Origin: Bacteroidales bacterium
GTDB lineage: Bacteria > Bacteroidota > Bacteroidia > Bacteroidales > JAFGUD01
Assembly: GCA_016936595.1 (NCBI GenBank)
Contig: JAFGXO010000011.1
Span: forward strand, 1 to 57,019
Direction: 5' to 3'
DNA length: 57,019 bases
Shown here: piece after piece, positions 28,102 to 39,900 of the stretch
How positions within the stretch are numbered: position 1 is the first letter of the stretch
Layout of the letters: every line of letters starts with the position of its first letter
Program-made: the position numbers and the translations under genes
Notes under the pieces: model-generated
Seen by the model: the letters and a program-made list of their open reading frames with translations, nothing else
What the model was told of the DNA's origin: nothing
The model's database searches: none

Positions 28102-29436
28102 TTATTTTCTTTTTTTGCTTTTTTTCTTTTTTCTCATAGCTTGAGGACCTCCTGTTGTCATCGTCTTCATCATTTTTTTCATCTGCGAAAATTGTTTGAT
28201 TAAAGCGTTAACTTCTTGAACAGAGGTGCCGCTACCGTCAGCAATTCTGGCACGTCTGGATCCGTTTAAAATAGCGGGTTCGTGCCGTTCTTGAGGAGTC
28301 ATAGAGTAAATGATTGCTTCAATACTTTTAAAAGCATCATCGTCAATATCAACGTCTTTTATTGCTTTTCCAACGCCGGGAATCATTGCAGCCAAGTCTT
28401 TTAAATTACCCATTTTTTTAATTTGTTTAATCTGACTTAAAAAGTCTTCAAAATCAAATTGTTGTTTGGCTATTTTTTGTTGTAATTTTTTTGCTTCTTC
28501 GGCATCGTAATTTTCTTGAGCTTTTTCAACAAGTGATTTTATATCACCCATTCCTAAAATTCGGTCGGCTAAACGGTCGGGGTAAAAAAGGTCAAGAGCT
28601 TCAAGTTTTTCGCCGGTACTAACAAATTTTATTGGTTTATCAACAACATATTTAATAGAAAGAGCAGCACCACCGCGAGTATCTCCGTCAAGTTTTGTTA
28701 AAACAACTCCGTCAAAATCAAGAACTTTGTTAAATTCAAAAGCAGTGTTTACGGCATCTTGCCCTGTCATAGAGTCAACTACAAAAAGAGTTTCGTTTGG
28801 GTTAATTGCTTTTTTAATGTTTGATATTTCCCGCATCATTTGCTCGTCGATAGACAAACGTCCGGCAGTATCAACAATAACAACGTTATTATGGTTTTCT
28901 TTTGCTTGTTTAATAGCGTTTTGAGCAATTTTTACCGGATCTTTGTTGTCTTCTTCGGTGTAAACATCAACATTAATTTGTTGGCCAAGAACTTTTAGTT
29001 GTTCAATAGCGGCAGGTCTGTAAACGTCGGCAGCAACTAATAAAGGTTTTTTGCCGCGTTTTGATTTTAAAAATAAGGCTAATTTACCCGAAAAAGTTGT
29101 TTTTCCGGAACCTTGTAAACCTGAAATTAAAATTATTGTTGGTTTTCCATCAAGGTTGATGTCTGCTTGTTCTCCGCCCATTAGTGCAACTAATTGATCG
29201 TGAACAATTTTAACCATAAGTTGTCCGGGCTGAATAGCAGTAATAACGTTTTGGCCTATTGCTTCTTCCTTAATTTTAGCTGTAAATTCTTTTGCTATTT
29301 TATAGTTAACATCGGCATCAACTAATGCTCTACGTATTTCTTTTACGCTTTCGGCAACGTTTATTTCCGTAATTTTGTGTTGACCTTTTAGTATTTTAAA
29401 AGATCTTTCGAGTTTATCCGATAAATTTTCAAACAT
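28102..29436 (-). CDS. ffh: Signal recognition particle GTPase
   Basis: 'GLQGSGKTTFSGKLA', 'VDTAGRLSIDEQMM', 'LTKLDGDTRGGAALS', M-domain 'GSGTSVQEVNALIKQFSQMKKMMK'. Confidence 0.97.
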   Translation of the reverse strand: MFENLSDKLERSFKILKGQHKITEINVAESVKEIRRALVDADVNYKIAKEFTAKIKEEAIGQNVITAIQPGQLMVKIVHDQLVALMGGEQADINLDGKPTIILISGLQGSGKTTFSGKLALFLKSKRGKKPLLVAADVYRPAAIEQLKVLGQQINVDVYTEEDNKDPVKIAQNAIKQAKENHNNVVIVDTAGRLSIDEQMMREISNIKKAINPNETLFVVDSMTGQDAVNTAFEFNKVLDFDGVVLTKLDGDTRGGAALSIKYVVDKPIKFVSTGEKLEALDLFYPDRLADRILGMGDIKSLVEKAQENYDAEEAKKLQQKIAKQQFDFEDFLSQIKQIKKMGNLKDLAAMIPGVGKAIKDVDIDDDAFKSIEAIIYSMTPQERHEPAILNGSRRARIADGSGTSVQEVNALIKQFSQMKKMMKTMTTGGPQAMRKKKKSKKRK

Positions 29437-29654
29437 AAACTTAAAATTTTAAACAGTTTACCAAAATTATTTTAAATTTTGGTATAAATAATTAAAGCTC
29501 AATAATATAAATAATTTTTTAAAGCTCTAAACTTGCATTGATAATTTAAAAACTACAAAGTTTTTTTGTTTTTTTTAGTTTAGTTTGCAAAAATAATATT
29601 TTTTGGAATAAAATCTATTCTATTTAAAATAATTGGCAGATAACTTTATTTTTT

Positions 29655-29687
29655 GTAAAAAAAGGCAGAATTTTTTAAGTTCTGCCT
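29655..29687 (-). terminator. Terminator downstream of the T9SS-sorted protein gene
   Basis: AGGCAGAA-N9-TTCTGCCT stem followed by a U-run on the minus strand. Confidence 0.8.
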
Positions 29688-29702
29688 AAACTAACTGTAT
29701 AA

Positions 29703-31550
29703 TTAATTTTTTATGAAGATTTTATGAAATCGTCCGTATTTTGTTCTCGATACTAAAATATATTGAGCCGGATTAAATTGTGAAACGTCTATTTGATAAT
29801 TGTTTTCTCCTTTTAAATAATTTTGATTAATGTTTTTTAAGAGTTGACCATTTATTGAATAAATTTCAAAACTTAGTTCTCCGTTTTTAACTGCATTTAC
29901 ATTTATGTTTAATGTATTTTGAACCGGATTAGGGTAAATATTAACATTAATATCTGAAGTTAATGGTCTTATTTCGTGTAAAAATGTGGTATAAATAGTG
30001 CTATCAACCGAAAGAACCGAATCTGTAAGAAGTTTAGCATAGTAAATATCTAAATCGGTTCCGTTGTCATTTAATTCTGACCAAAAAACATTTATAAAAT
30101 TGTTTGAAGCACACAACTGATAATATTCGCCAACATAAAACGCGTGACTAATGTTGTTGTAATTAAATAAAGTGTCGTTAACGTTTCGTTGCAAAAAAGT
30201 TTCGCCTCCATCGTACGAAATCCCAACAAAAAAATCAGTATTATATACATCTGGAATAGAACTATAACGGGTATCGTACCAGCTTGCTATAACTTTTCCG
30301 TCAGGAGTAACAGTTATACTTGGACGGTGATGGAATTTATAAGCAGCGGGTTGGTCAGAATTAACTCTTATTGGCTCACTCCATGTTTGGCCGTTATCAT
30401 CTGAGTGGCTTAGATGAACATTTACATTGCTGAAAAAATTGGTGTCGTTTGAGTTCCAAATAGCATAAATTCTTCCGTCAAAGTTACTGCCGCTTGTATC
30501 AACAGCAATATAGGCACTTGCATATAAACGATTATAAGCCAAAGTGTTTGTATTGTTCATTTGCAGAGCAGACCCCATATTGTTAACAAAAACTTCGGAA
30601 ATAACTGTAGTGTCTGACCAAGTTAAGCCATTATCATAAGAATTTTGATAAAATAAGAATTCAGTTGCTACTTGATCGTCGTTTGCCAAAATATTTAGAG
30701 TATCTTTGTAAGCTGGATAAACAGCATGTAAAATTCCGTTTTTATCAAAACAAATAGCTCCCTGAGTAGATGCAAATAAATCTGAAGGTGGAACCAATTT
30801 GTGGTCGGTAATAAAAGCTAAACTGTCGGCTGGTTTTCTTCTGATTCCCCAAATATCGGTAATAGAGTCGGCATGATAAAATTCTGTAGTTGAAATAATT
30901 AAATCGTTATTAAGAGGATTTACTGCCATCCATTGTTTGTCTGGAGGATAACCGCTATCAACTGCTGTTATGCCAACACCTAATTCATAATCAAAAACAC
31001 CCCAAGCTATTGTGTCGGTAATAGGGCGAATCCAAGTGGCTCCACTGTCAGAAGAGTAGGCGTAGTATAAAACTAAGTCCATATATATTTCGCTCATACT
31101 TACAACATTTGCAACAAGATATAGCCATGTGAAATGAGCAAGTCCATCATTATCATAAGCAATAACAGGATCTCCGCCACCGCCAATTACTCTTGTTTGT
31201 GATAAGTTATGTGGCATAAAATTAATATCAGAATTTTCCCAGCTTATTCCACCGTCAAGTGTGTACATCATTTTGAATAATAGCGGGTTAGTGGCTGTAC
31301 CTGAAGGGTCAATACTCATCCATGACGTTATAATATTATTCGGATTTGTTGGATTGATTGCACTGTATAGCTCTAAGTCTTCTCGGTTATCGTTAGTAAA
31401 TTGTTGTAAAGAAGAAGTTTTTGCTCCTATTTGTTTTAGAGTATTTGTTGGGATAATAACTTTTTTTTCAATAAGTAAAGAAACTGCATTTTGTGAAAAA
31501 GAAAAAAAAGATGCCATCAAAAACATCGTTGCAATAATTATTTGCTTCAT
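29703..31550 (-). CDS. T9SS type A sorting-domain protein with BNR/sialidase-like repeats
   Basis: 'SSDSGATWIRP', 'SYDNGLTWSDT', 'SHSDDNGQTWSEP', 'SYDGGETF' Asp-box-like repeats; C-terminal 'IYPNPVQNTLNINV...'. Confidence 0.85.
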   Translation of the reverse strand: MKQIIIATMFLMASFFSFSQNAVSLLIEKKVIIPTNTLKQIGAKTSSLQQFTNDNREDLELYSAINPTNPNNIITSWMSIDPSGTATNPLLFKMMYTLDGGISWENSDINFMPHNLSQTRVIGGGGDPVIAYDNDGLAHFTWLYLVANVVSMSEIYMDLVLYYAYSSDSGATWIRPITDTIAWGVFDYELGVGITAVDSGYPPDKQWMAVNPLNNDLIISTTEFYHADSITDIWGIRRKPADSLAFITDHKLVPPSDLFASTQGAICFDKNGILHAVYPAYKDTLNILANDDQVATEFLFYQNSYDNGLTWSDTTVISEVFVNNMGSALQMNNTNTLAYNRLYASAYIAVDTSGSNFDGRIYAIWNSNDTNFFSNVNVHLSHSDDNGQTWSEPIRVNSDQPAAYKFHHRPSITVTPDGKVIASWYDTRYSSIPDVYNTDFFVGISYDGGETFLQRNVNDTLFNYNNISHAFYVGEYYQLCASNNFINVFWSELNDNGTDLDIYYAKLLTDSVLSVDSTIYTTFLHEIRPLTSDINVNIYPNPVQNTLNINVNAVKNGELSFEIYSINGQLLKNINQNYLKGENNYQIDVSQFNPAQYILVSRTKYGRFHKIFIKN

Positions 31551-31574
31551 TTTTTAGTTTTTTTTTTGAATAAA

Positions 31575-31603
31575 AAGTATGCTACCGAAAAACGGCAGCA
31601 TAC
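31575..31603 (-). terminator. Terminator downstream of the PKD protein gene
   Basis: ATGCTACCG-AAAAA-CGGCAGCAT stem with T-run on the minus strand. Confidence 0.75.
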
Positions 31604-31633
31604 AAACATAACCTAAACCTAATCTTATATTTC

Positions 31634-33769
31634 TTATTTTATAATAATTTTGTGATTTATTGAAATATTATTGTTTTTAAATTCAATAAAATAAATTCCT
31701 TTTTGATTTTTACTTAAATCAACATTTGCTTGGGTAATATTACTGTTTTTATAAATAATTTTTCCGTTTACATCAAAAATTGTAATATTTACAATGTTTA
31801 CACTTTGAATAGTAAATATCCCATTACTTGGATTTGGATAAATAGAGATATTTGCATTTGTTAAATCATCAATAGAAAGAGGTGAAAGACTAATATCAAC
31901 ATCTTCGTTAGCAGCATTAACAGTAAAATCGGAAGAATAATTTTCAAATCCGGCAGCAGCAACGTCAAAATTGTAAGTTCCATCAACTAAATCAATTGTA
32001 GCAACACCGCTTGCATCAGTAGTAATTGCAGAGTATCCGTCAACAGTAATATCAGCTCCCAAAACAGGGTTAGTATTTTCATCAACAACTGTAAAAGTTA
32101 CAGTGTATTCAGTTGGAATAACTTCAACTAAAGTAACATTTACTGTTTGATTTGTTCCATTTACAGTAAAAGAAGAAGAATAATCTTCGTATCCGGCAGC
32201 AGCAACGTCAAAATTGTATGTGTCGTCGAATAAATTAATAGTTGCTTCGCCGCTTGCATTAGTAGTAATAGCAGAGTAACCATCAACAGTGATTTGTGCT
32301 CCGGAAATAGGATCAGTATTTTCATCAACAACATTAAAAGTAACGTCATAACTGGTTCCGCAACCACCGGCAACGTTAATGTAATTCATTTTAGTTACTG
32401 TAACAGGACTATTACTGTAAGTAGAATTTGTAACAACAAGTTGTATTGCATAACAACCGGCTTGATAAAATTCAACAGAAGGGTTTTGGTCAGTATTAGT
32501 TGTGAAATTTGTGAAATTCCAGTGTACTCCTGCGGCACCGGGACTAACAGCCCATTGATAAGTAGTTGTTCCCGAAATTGGGTCTCCGTTTGAAACAGAC
32601 ACGTTACTTGTAAAATCAGTAGAACCATTTAAATTAACACTTGTTGGGCTTGCAGAAAAGTCAGCCATTAATTGTGGGGCTAATTCTATGGTTATATAAT
32701 CTGTTTTTGTTTCGGTTTGAGTATCGGGTGTAAAGTTTGCATTAGTAATTGTTTGAGTTACAGTATAAGTTCCGGGTTGAGTAAAACGAACAATAGGGTG
32801 AGCCGAATTAGCATCAGTTCCTTCAAGGTATTGAACATTATTGGGGGTAAATTCCCATGTAAAAGAAGATCCATTATCAAGAGGGTACGATAAATTGAGC
32901 ATTTTAAATTCATCATCTGTATTCCCTGTAGTACTTGAAGCACCCGAAGTGTTGTTAACAGCAATAAAATCAACTTCTATAGCATCATAAGGTTTTTGCC
33001 ATTGTAAAGTATGAGTAGTAGATTTTGCTGAATTTGAAACAACATAGCTCAATACAGGTCCTTGTACACCTTCAACAAACCAGTAATAAGCATCATCAGA
33101 AACAGTGCTTGTTACAGCAGGTGATCCATTCATCATCAATTGAATTTGAAAATCTTCGGTAACATGAACTCTCATTGCATTAAGATATACTTTATGTGGG
33201 AGAATAAGGGTTCCATAGGCATCACAATCAAAGTGGTATTCTCCTAAATTAGGAATGATAGCTTCGTCTTCTCCTACTCCGTCCATATACCAACCACCTG
33301 TTGCACCAAAAGGCACTACGTCGTGAGAAGTTTGGTAAGTAAAATTATCAGGGTAAAGTTGAAGTGGTCCGCCGTCGTATGCTAACCATATTTCAATACC
33401 TCCGTCATTAGCGTAAAAACCAGAACGGTTCCATTGTGTTCCTCCATTATTGTCAAAGTAAAAATAACCGTTACTACCTGAGTTAAGTTGTTCGGCTACG
33501 TCAGCGTCGGTCATAATATCAACGTGAGGTTTGCCTGTTGGGTCAAGATAATCAAAAATATTGTGATCTCCGTCGGGCACTAAAGCAGAAAAATCCCAAA
33601 TTACATTTTCGCCATCAGCACCGGGATCAAAAGCGTCTGCTCCAAATATTGAGATATAATCAACATTATCGTTTACAATAAAGCAATTATCTGCGGCAGA
33701 AATAGTTACTTGAGAAAAACTGTATGCAGAAATTAAAAGCATCAGAATGAATAAATTAATTTTTTTCAT
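31634..33769 (-). CDS. T9SS type A sorting-domain protein with PKD domains and two tandem carboxypeptidase-regulatory-like domains
   Basis: PKD-like 'HPIVRFTQPGTYTVTQTI', 'PSVEFYQAGCYAIQLVVTN'; duplicated 'VTF.VVDENT.P..GA.ITVDGYSAITT.ASG.ATI'; CTD 'IYPNPSNGIFTIQS'. Confidence 0.88.
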   Translation of the reverse strand: MKKINLFILMLLISAYSFSQVTISAADNCFIVNDNVDYISIFGADAFDPGADGENVIWDFSALVPDGDHNIFDYLDPTGKPHVDIMTDADVAEQLNSGSNGYFYFDNNGGTQWNRSGFYANDGGIEIWLAYDGGPLQLYPDNFTYQTSHDVVPFGATGGWYMDGVGEDEAIIPNLGEYHFDCDAYGTLILPHKVYLNAMRVHVTEDFQIQLMMNGSPAVTSTVSDDAYYWFVEGVQGPVLSYVVSNSAKSTTHTLQWQKPYDAIEVDFIAVNNTSGASSTTGNTDDEFKMLNLSYPLDNGSSFTWEFTPNNVQYLEGTDANSAHPIVRFTQPGTYTVTQTITNANFTPDTQTETKTDYITIELAPQLMADFSASPTSVNLNGSTDFTSNVSVSNGDPISGTTTYQWAVSPGAAGVHWNFTNFTTNTDQNPSVEFYQAGCYAIQLVVTNSTYSNSPVTVTKMNYINVAGGCGTSYDVTFNVVDENTDPISGAQITVDGYSAITTNASGEATINLFDDTYNFDVAAAGYEDYSSSFTVNGTNQTVNVTLVEVIPTEYTVTFTVVDENTNPVLGADITVDGYSAITTDASGVATIDLVDGTYNFDVAAAGFENYSSDFTVNAANEDVDISLSPLSIDDLTNANISIYPNPSNGIFTIQSVNIVNITIFDVNGKIIYKNSNITQANVDLSKNQKGIYFIEFKNNNISINHKIIIK

Positions 33770-33933
33770 GTTTTTTTTTTTATGTTTTATAATTGGAATT
33801 GAACAAATTTACTTTAATGAAAAAAAAAATGCAAAATTGTTTTGTCTAAATTCATAAATCAATACATATTGTTAATTTTATTGTTATTTAAAACGCTTTA
33901 AGATAATTGTTTAAAATTATTTAATTTCTGTTT

Positions 33934-36900
33934 TTAATTTTTAAAAAGAATAAATTTTTTAGTGAATATTTTTTGATTTTGAATAATTATCACATTGTAA
34001 ATACCCTGAGCAAGGTAGTTCAATTCATATACATTGTTTTTATTTTTTGGATTAATGTCTTTAATTTTTTTGCCTGTAATATCAAAAATTGTGATAGTTG
34101 TATTTGGTTCCGGAATGTCAATGAAATTAACAAATAGATTCATTTTATTTGAATAAATAAGAATGTTTGAATTAATAACATTAGTATTATTATTAGAATT
34201 TGTTTGATGTTTGAAAATAATTTTAAAACGATTTCTGTATGTTCCTATATTAGAGTAAAAATCATAAGTATTGTTTTTTGTTAAATCTGTTTCTGTATTA
34301 TTTTGTAAATCAATCAAATAAGGCGTAATGCTGTCCGGGAGAATAAAATCATTCATTGTAATTGAAAATTGTCCGGCAGTTCCGGTTTTAAACCCAAGAT
34401 TAAGTATAGAATTAGTGTCAATTTCCGGTAAACTGTTAATTGAAAGGTTTATACTATCATCGCTTAAACTGAAAAGATACGGAACGTTAACAGAATAACC
34501 AACTAATTTAATGGCGTCTAATTGTCCGTCATAATTTTCTGTAGCTTCGGGAATAAATCTAAGTATAGTTTCATCTGTGTATTGATTATTATAAGCAGTT
34601 AGTCTTAATTGATTAGGTTCTTCAAAATTTGATTTATAAAAAGGTACATCGTTGTGAATACGAGCACTATTGTTAACGGTTATAGAAGCACCGGGGCTAT
34701 TGGCTTTAACAAAGAATGATTGGCTAAGAGGTATGCAACCTGAAACTCTGTTTAAAACTACTGAAGGATATGGATTAGTATAAGATTCGGGTAAAAAGTA
34801 CGAGTAATTATTGTAAGCTCCGGATCCATCATCAATATAAAAATATATTGCACCATCAATATTGGTTTTTGTGATATTGTTGTTGTCATACCAATTTAAT
34901 GTTGAAGGATAAGGGTTTCCAATTAAATTCCAGCCGTCAAAAATTGAGTTGCCATGTGTTGCAGTATTATCTGTATAGCTTAAATTATAAGTTATTTCTC
35001 CGGTATTTAATTCTCCTGTAAATTCAACAGTTGCTTGATTTTGATATGTAATATATCCTTGCATTATGTTCATATTACTACCGCTTGCAGGGAATATCCA
35101 GCCCATTAATCCTCCCGAAAAATTTTGCATATTCCAGCTGTCTTCAATAGTTTCATCGTAAAAATAAAAATTATTTGGGTGAAACAAGTTAACAGAAGCT
35201 GAGGTAATAGGACTGGAAACATAGTGCCACATCAATGGACTGATATATCTTTGAACAGTAGTTGTTTCGATGCCGTAATTTACTGTGCTTTTATTAATAA
35301 ATGAGCCTGTTCCGGTAGCATCTGATTGAATAATAAAAGTTCCATTTTGGTTCATTATTCCCCAAACAGTTAGATATTTATTTGGAGCAATGTATAAATG
35401 AGAACCTGTTTGAATTGTTAGATTTTTTGTTTCTGCCAGATTATCAATATTGCTATTAGTTTCAGGAAAATTGCCTCCAACAGGTGTTGTTGGTATTATT
35501 ACATTTGTTGCATTTGAAATGTATGTATTTGGCTGCCAGTTGGTTACTGTGTTCCAGTCGGTATTTGTATTTCCTGTCCAAATAACGCTACCAAGATATT
35601 CGTCAGCTCCGATGTAGGGTGGATATTGTCGGGTTTCGCCATCAAAATCAGTTGATATTCCTGTTGTATTATCGCCGGCTTGTAAACCTGCATTTTCGGT
35701 ATGTAAATTATCAACAGATAAATACATTGGGTTAATGGTTATTGAATTAGCACCTTTCCCTGTAAAATCAGGCATAAAGTTGTTATAATTTTCAGTAGAA
35801 TTTGTTAATACTGCTGCATTGAAACTATTAGCTGAAGCTGATACAAAATTATTATTTTTGATGCTTAAAAAATCTGCTGTATTTATATTAATTCCGGCTC
35901 CATTAGTTGATAATACATTTGAGCTGTTGAAAAATATATCAATATAACCTGAATTTCCTGTGGCGTTTTCGATATTTATTCCATAACTTGTTCCACTACC
36001 GTTTCCGATAGAAAACATATTATTAATAACAAGAGCTTTGTTTCCGGCAGTGCCCAAAACATTATCTAAAAATAAACCATAACCATTAGCTTGTAATGCA
36101 ACAACATTATTTTGTGAAATAATTGATTCATTGTTGCATGTTGTTAGCGAAATTCCTCGGTAATCGGTTCTATTGGAAATTGAAACAATTGAGTTGTTTA
36201 TAATTACAGGAGTATTTACATTGGTTAAAAATATTCCTGAAAAAGATTGATTATTAAATGCGTTATGAGACAAACTAAGACCGGAAATATTTTGAGTTGC
36301 ATTTTTCCCGAATAAATTTAAGCCATAACTTCCGTTATTAAATACACAATTATAAAAATTAAAATCAGAAGAGTTAGTTAAAGTTTCAAACTCGTAAATT
36401 AATGCGTAATTGTCTGAATTATCAGAAGTTTGAACACCATTAAAAGTGCAATTTTCAAAATTTATGTAATGATTATTTTCAGCTATTTCGATAACACGTC
36501 CGTTGGTGTTTCCGAGAGCATTAAAGCTAAAATTTTTAAACGTGATATAACTTGTTCTGTAAAGTCTTAAAGTGTAGTTATTAGTTGCATCAGCATCGTG
36601 TTCTAAGATTGCTTGTCCACAGTCGTCGCACCAAGTTTCAAATGTGATTGTGTTAACATCGCTAACACCGCAGATTGTGCCAATTTGAATTTGTTCGTTA
36701 AAAGGAACATCTGCAACATCAAAGTGCACAGGACCACTAACTCCGTACATTTCTAAACTGTCAACGGCAGCTTGAATTGAAGGATAGTTAACTTCAGAAG
36801 GTTCGATAGTAAAGTCTCCGGACATTGCAACAATAGGATTAAAAGCAACGTTTCCTTCAAGTAAAATTTGAAAATCGCAGGTATTACCGGAAACACCATC

Positions 36901-39900
36901 AATAGTTATATAATATTGTGTATCGGGGTACAAATCTAAAGGATTCCAAACAATATCGCTTTCATCACCAGGATAAGCACAAAAAACTTCGGTGTGATTT
37001 GCCGGATCGCAAGCAGGTTCGGCATCAAGTCGAGTTATGGCTATTTGAATTCCAGTTCCTCCGGGTGAACAAACAATATTTTGAAAAGTAACTGAAACTT
37101 CGCCCCCACGGCAATTAGTTGTAAAATAGTACCATGCAGTATTTTCGAGTGTTACACCGGAACAGCCGGTAGTGCTAAAATTTGGGTCTTCTAATGGGTC
37201 CCATGTTGCATTACTGTTGCTTGTTGCATTAGTTACGGCATCTACAATTTCTATTGCAGCATCACAATGATCATTACAAGTAGGGAAATTTGCAACGTCA
37301 GCATAAATTGTGTCGTTAATAGTTATTTGATCTTGTTCGCCGTTTGGGCTATCGATCCAAACTGTAAGTTCACTTGTTGGCGGATTAACATTGAACATTT
37401 GTAATTCTGTTATTCGAATATAGTTAGTACTACCTTCGGCATTAGTAATATTTATTCTGAAGTACCGAAAAGGAATTGTGTTATCAAAAGTAAATACTTT
37501 CCATTCGTTCATTAAAATATTACCATAAACTTTGCTGTCAAGAGTAGTCCAAGAAGAGCCGTCGTTTGAGCCTTGAAATTGCCAAGTTCCCGGGTTATAT
37601 TGTTCGTTATTCCAACTTCCGGGGGTCTGAGTAGAGCTGCAATATACCCGGTAAGCATTAACTGCTTGTTCGTTGCCGGCACCAAGATCAACTTGTAACC
37701 AACTTGGCAATGAGTTATTGTTAGCCCAACCGGTAGTAGTTATGTTATTGTCGAAAGCAGCAGCAGCAGAATTGCCTGCGTAGCTGGAACTTGCAGAAGC
37801 TATTCCGCTTGCAGCCAAATTATTGCTCATATCTAAGCCATTGGGTATTGTAATTGGAGAAATTGTAACAATATCTGAGCTCCCGGCAGGAATATTTACA
37901 GCGTAATTGTTAGTAACTGTTGCTCCGCCATCAATAATGTAACTAATATTTATTGATGTTAAAATATCGGGTTCAGTAGCAACTCCTCCGTTATTTATGG
38001 CTAAATCAGATACTTCCCAGCAAGAATTTACGTCCATATTAGTAAGAGAGCCATTGTATCCATTGCCTGTAATATCAGAAACAGAATAACTACCAGTGTT
38101 TTCTTCCATTTGATAGTAGGCAACAAGGTTAGGTTCTGTTCCGGTTAATGATCCACAAATTCCGTTTCTGATTTCAGCTTCACTTAGGGCTATGTCCCAA
38201 ATTTTTACTTCATCAAGGTTTATATTTGAAGAGTATGTGTTGTTGTTTTTTCCGCCAAAATTCCATTCAGCCGAAGGAATAGTAATATTTGCGGTATAGT
38301 TGTAAACATTTTCTCCGTTTACGTATAATTTTATGCTTGAACCATCAGAAACCCATGCAACATGCGTCCATTCTCCAACGGGCAGATAAACCGCTGTTGT
38401 TCGCCAGCCTGTAGCCGGAGTATAAAATCTAAGTTGCCCATTTGTTTCTTTTGTTGTTTCAAATCTATCGCCTGCAACGCTCGTAATTCTGTCGTAGGTG
38501 CCGTCTGTTCCGTTGTGTTTTACATAATATTCAACAGTAAAGTTGGTAAAAGCCGGTAAAGTACCAATTGTTACCATATCATTTGAACCATCAAATTTTA
38601 ATGAAGTTTGACCATCAAATCCACATGGGTCAAATAGTTGGCAAAAATTATTTCGGTTTGCTATTTCTACTTCTAAGTTGTATTCTTGTCCATAGCAACC
38701 TGTTAAATTAGTGATTTCTGCGTCAATTCGGGCATCGGAAATTGTAAAATTATCAAATGCAAAGTAGTAGTAGTAAGGATTATTGTAATATGTACGTCCA
38801 ATAATTCTAAACTTCACACAAGTTTCATCTTTTAAATTACAAAGAGTATGTTCAACATAAGTCCATTCATCAACAGGATTTCCTAAATTATTAGTCCACC
38901 AATTTGTGCTACCGGAATACCAATTGGGATCAGAATTTGTTCCGAGTTGAAGCCACGAAACTCCTCCGTTTGTAGAATATTCGACATGAAAATAATCGTA
39001 ACTTGTGTGATATAAATGATATTTAACGTCCATTGATAGGATAGGATTTTCTAATCCGGTAAAGTCAAAAACCGGACTTTCAACCCAATAATAATCCCAT
39101 TTTCCGTTTGTTGTAACTTCGGTAAACCAACTTTGTCCGTTATTTTCGTTTCCCTCAAGATAATCAAATTGTCCAAGAACAAATTTTCGTCCATTGTTAT
39201 CAGGTGGATTATCTCCGCTTGATGTCCAATATTTTGATGTTGTTGGATTGTTGAAATTTTCAAAGTATGGAAAAGTTGAAATTAGAGTGTCGTTTACAGT
39301 AATAGATTGATAAATGGTGTCGTTTTGGTTATTAAAATCGGTTAATAAGCTCGAAAAAGTTTTTAAATAGTAAGTTCCGAGTGTTCGCATGTCAATATTT
39401 GTAGCAAATGTGTAATTTACGTATGTTTTAGCCGGAATATCAACATTTCCAATAAGGGTTTGAGTAATAGCACCGGTAATTTCGCAAGTTATTGGTACTG
39501 AGGTTAAATCGGAACAAAATGGATTATAAACTGTTACTGTAACCGGTTGATTTTCAATAAAAGTGCAATGTTCCTGGTCTTCAGTGGGGGTAACATATTC
39601 AGTTACGGCTGCGTCGGTGATTTGGTCGTAAATCCAAAAATTATCAAAAGCAAATTGATTATATCCTTCATTAATATAATAAGTTCGGGCTTTTACTCTA
39701 AATTTTACACAGTCTTCGCCTGCCAAAAAACATACATCATGCTGCATTTTAGTCCATTCGATTAATGGATTTGTATTGTTTGCTGTCCACCAATTTGTTG
39801 AGCCTGAATACCAGTTATAATCAGCACTTGTTCCAAGTTGTATCCATGTATCGCCTCCATCTAAAGAATATTCTAAATTAACATAATTATAAGAGGAATG

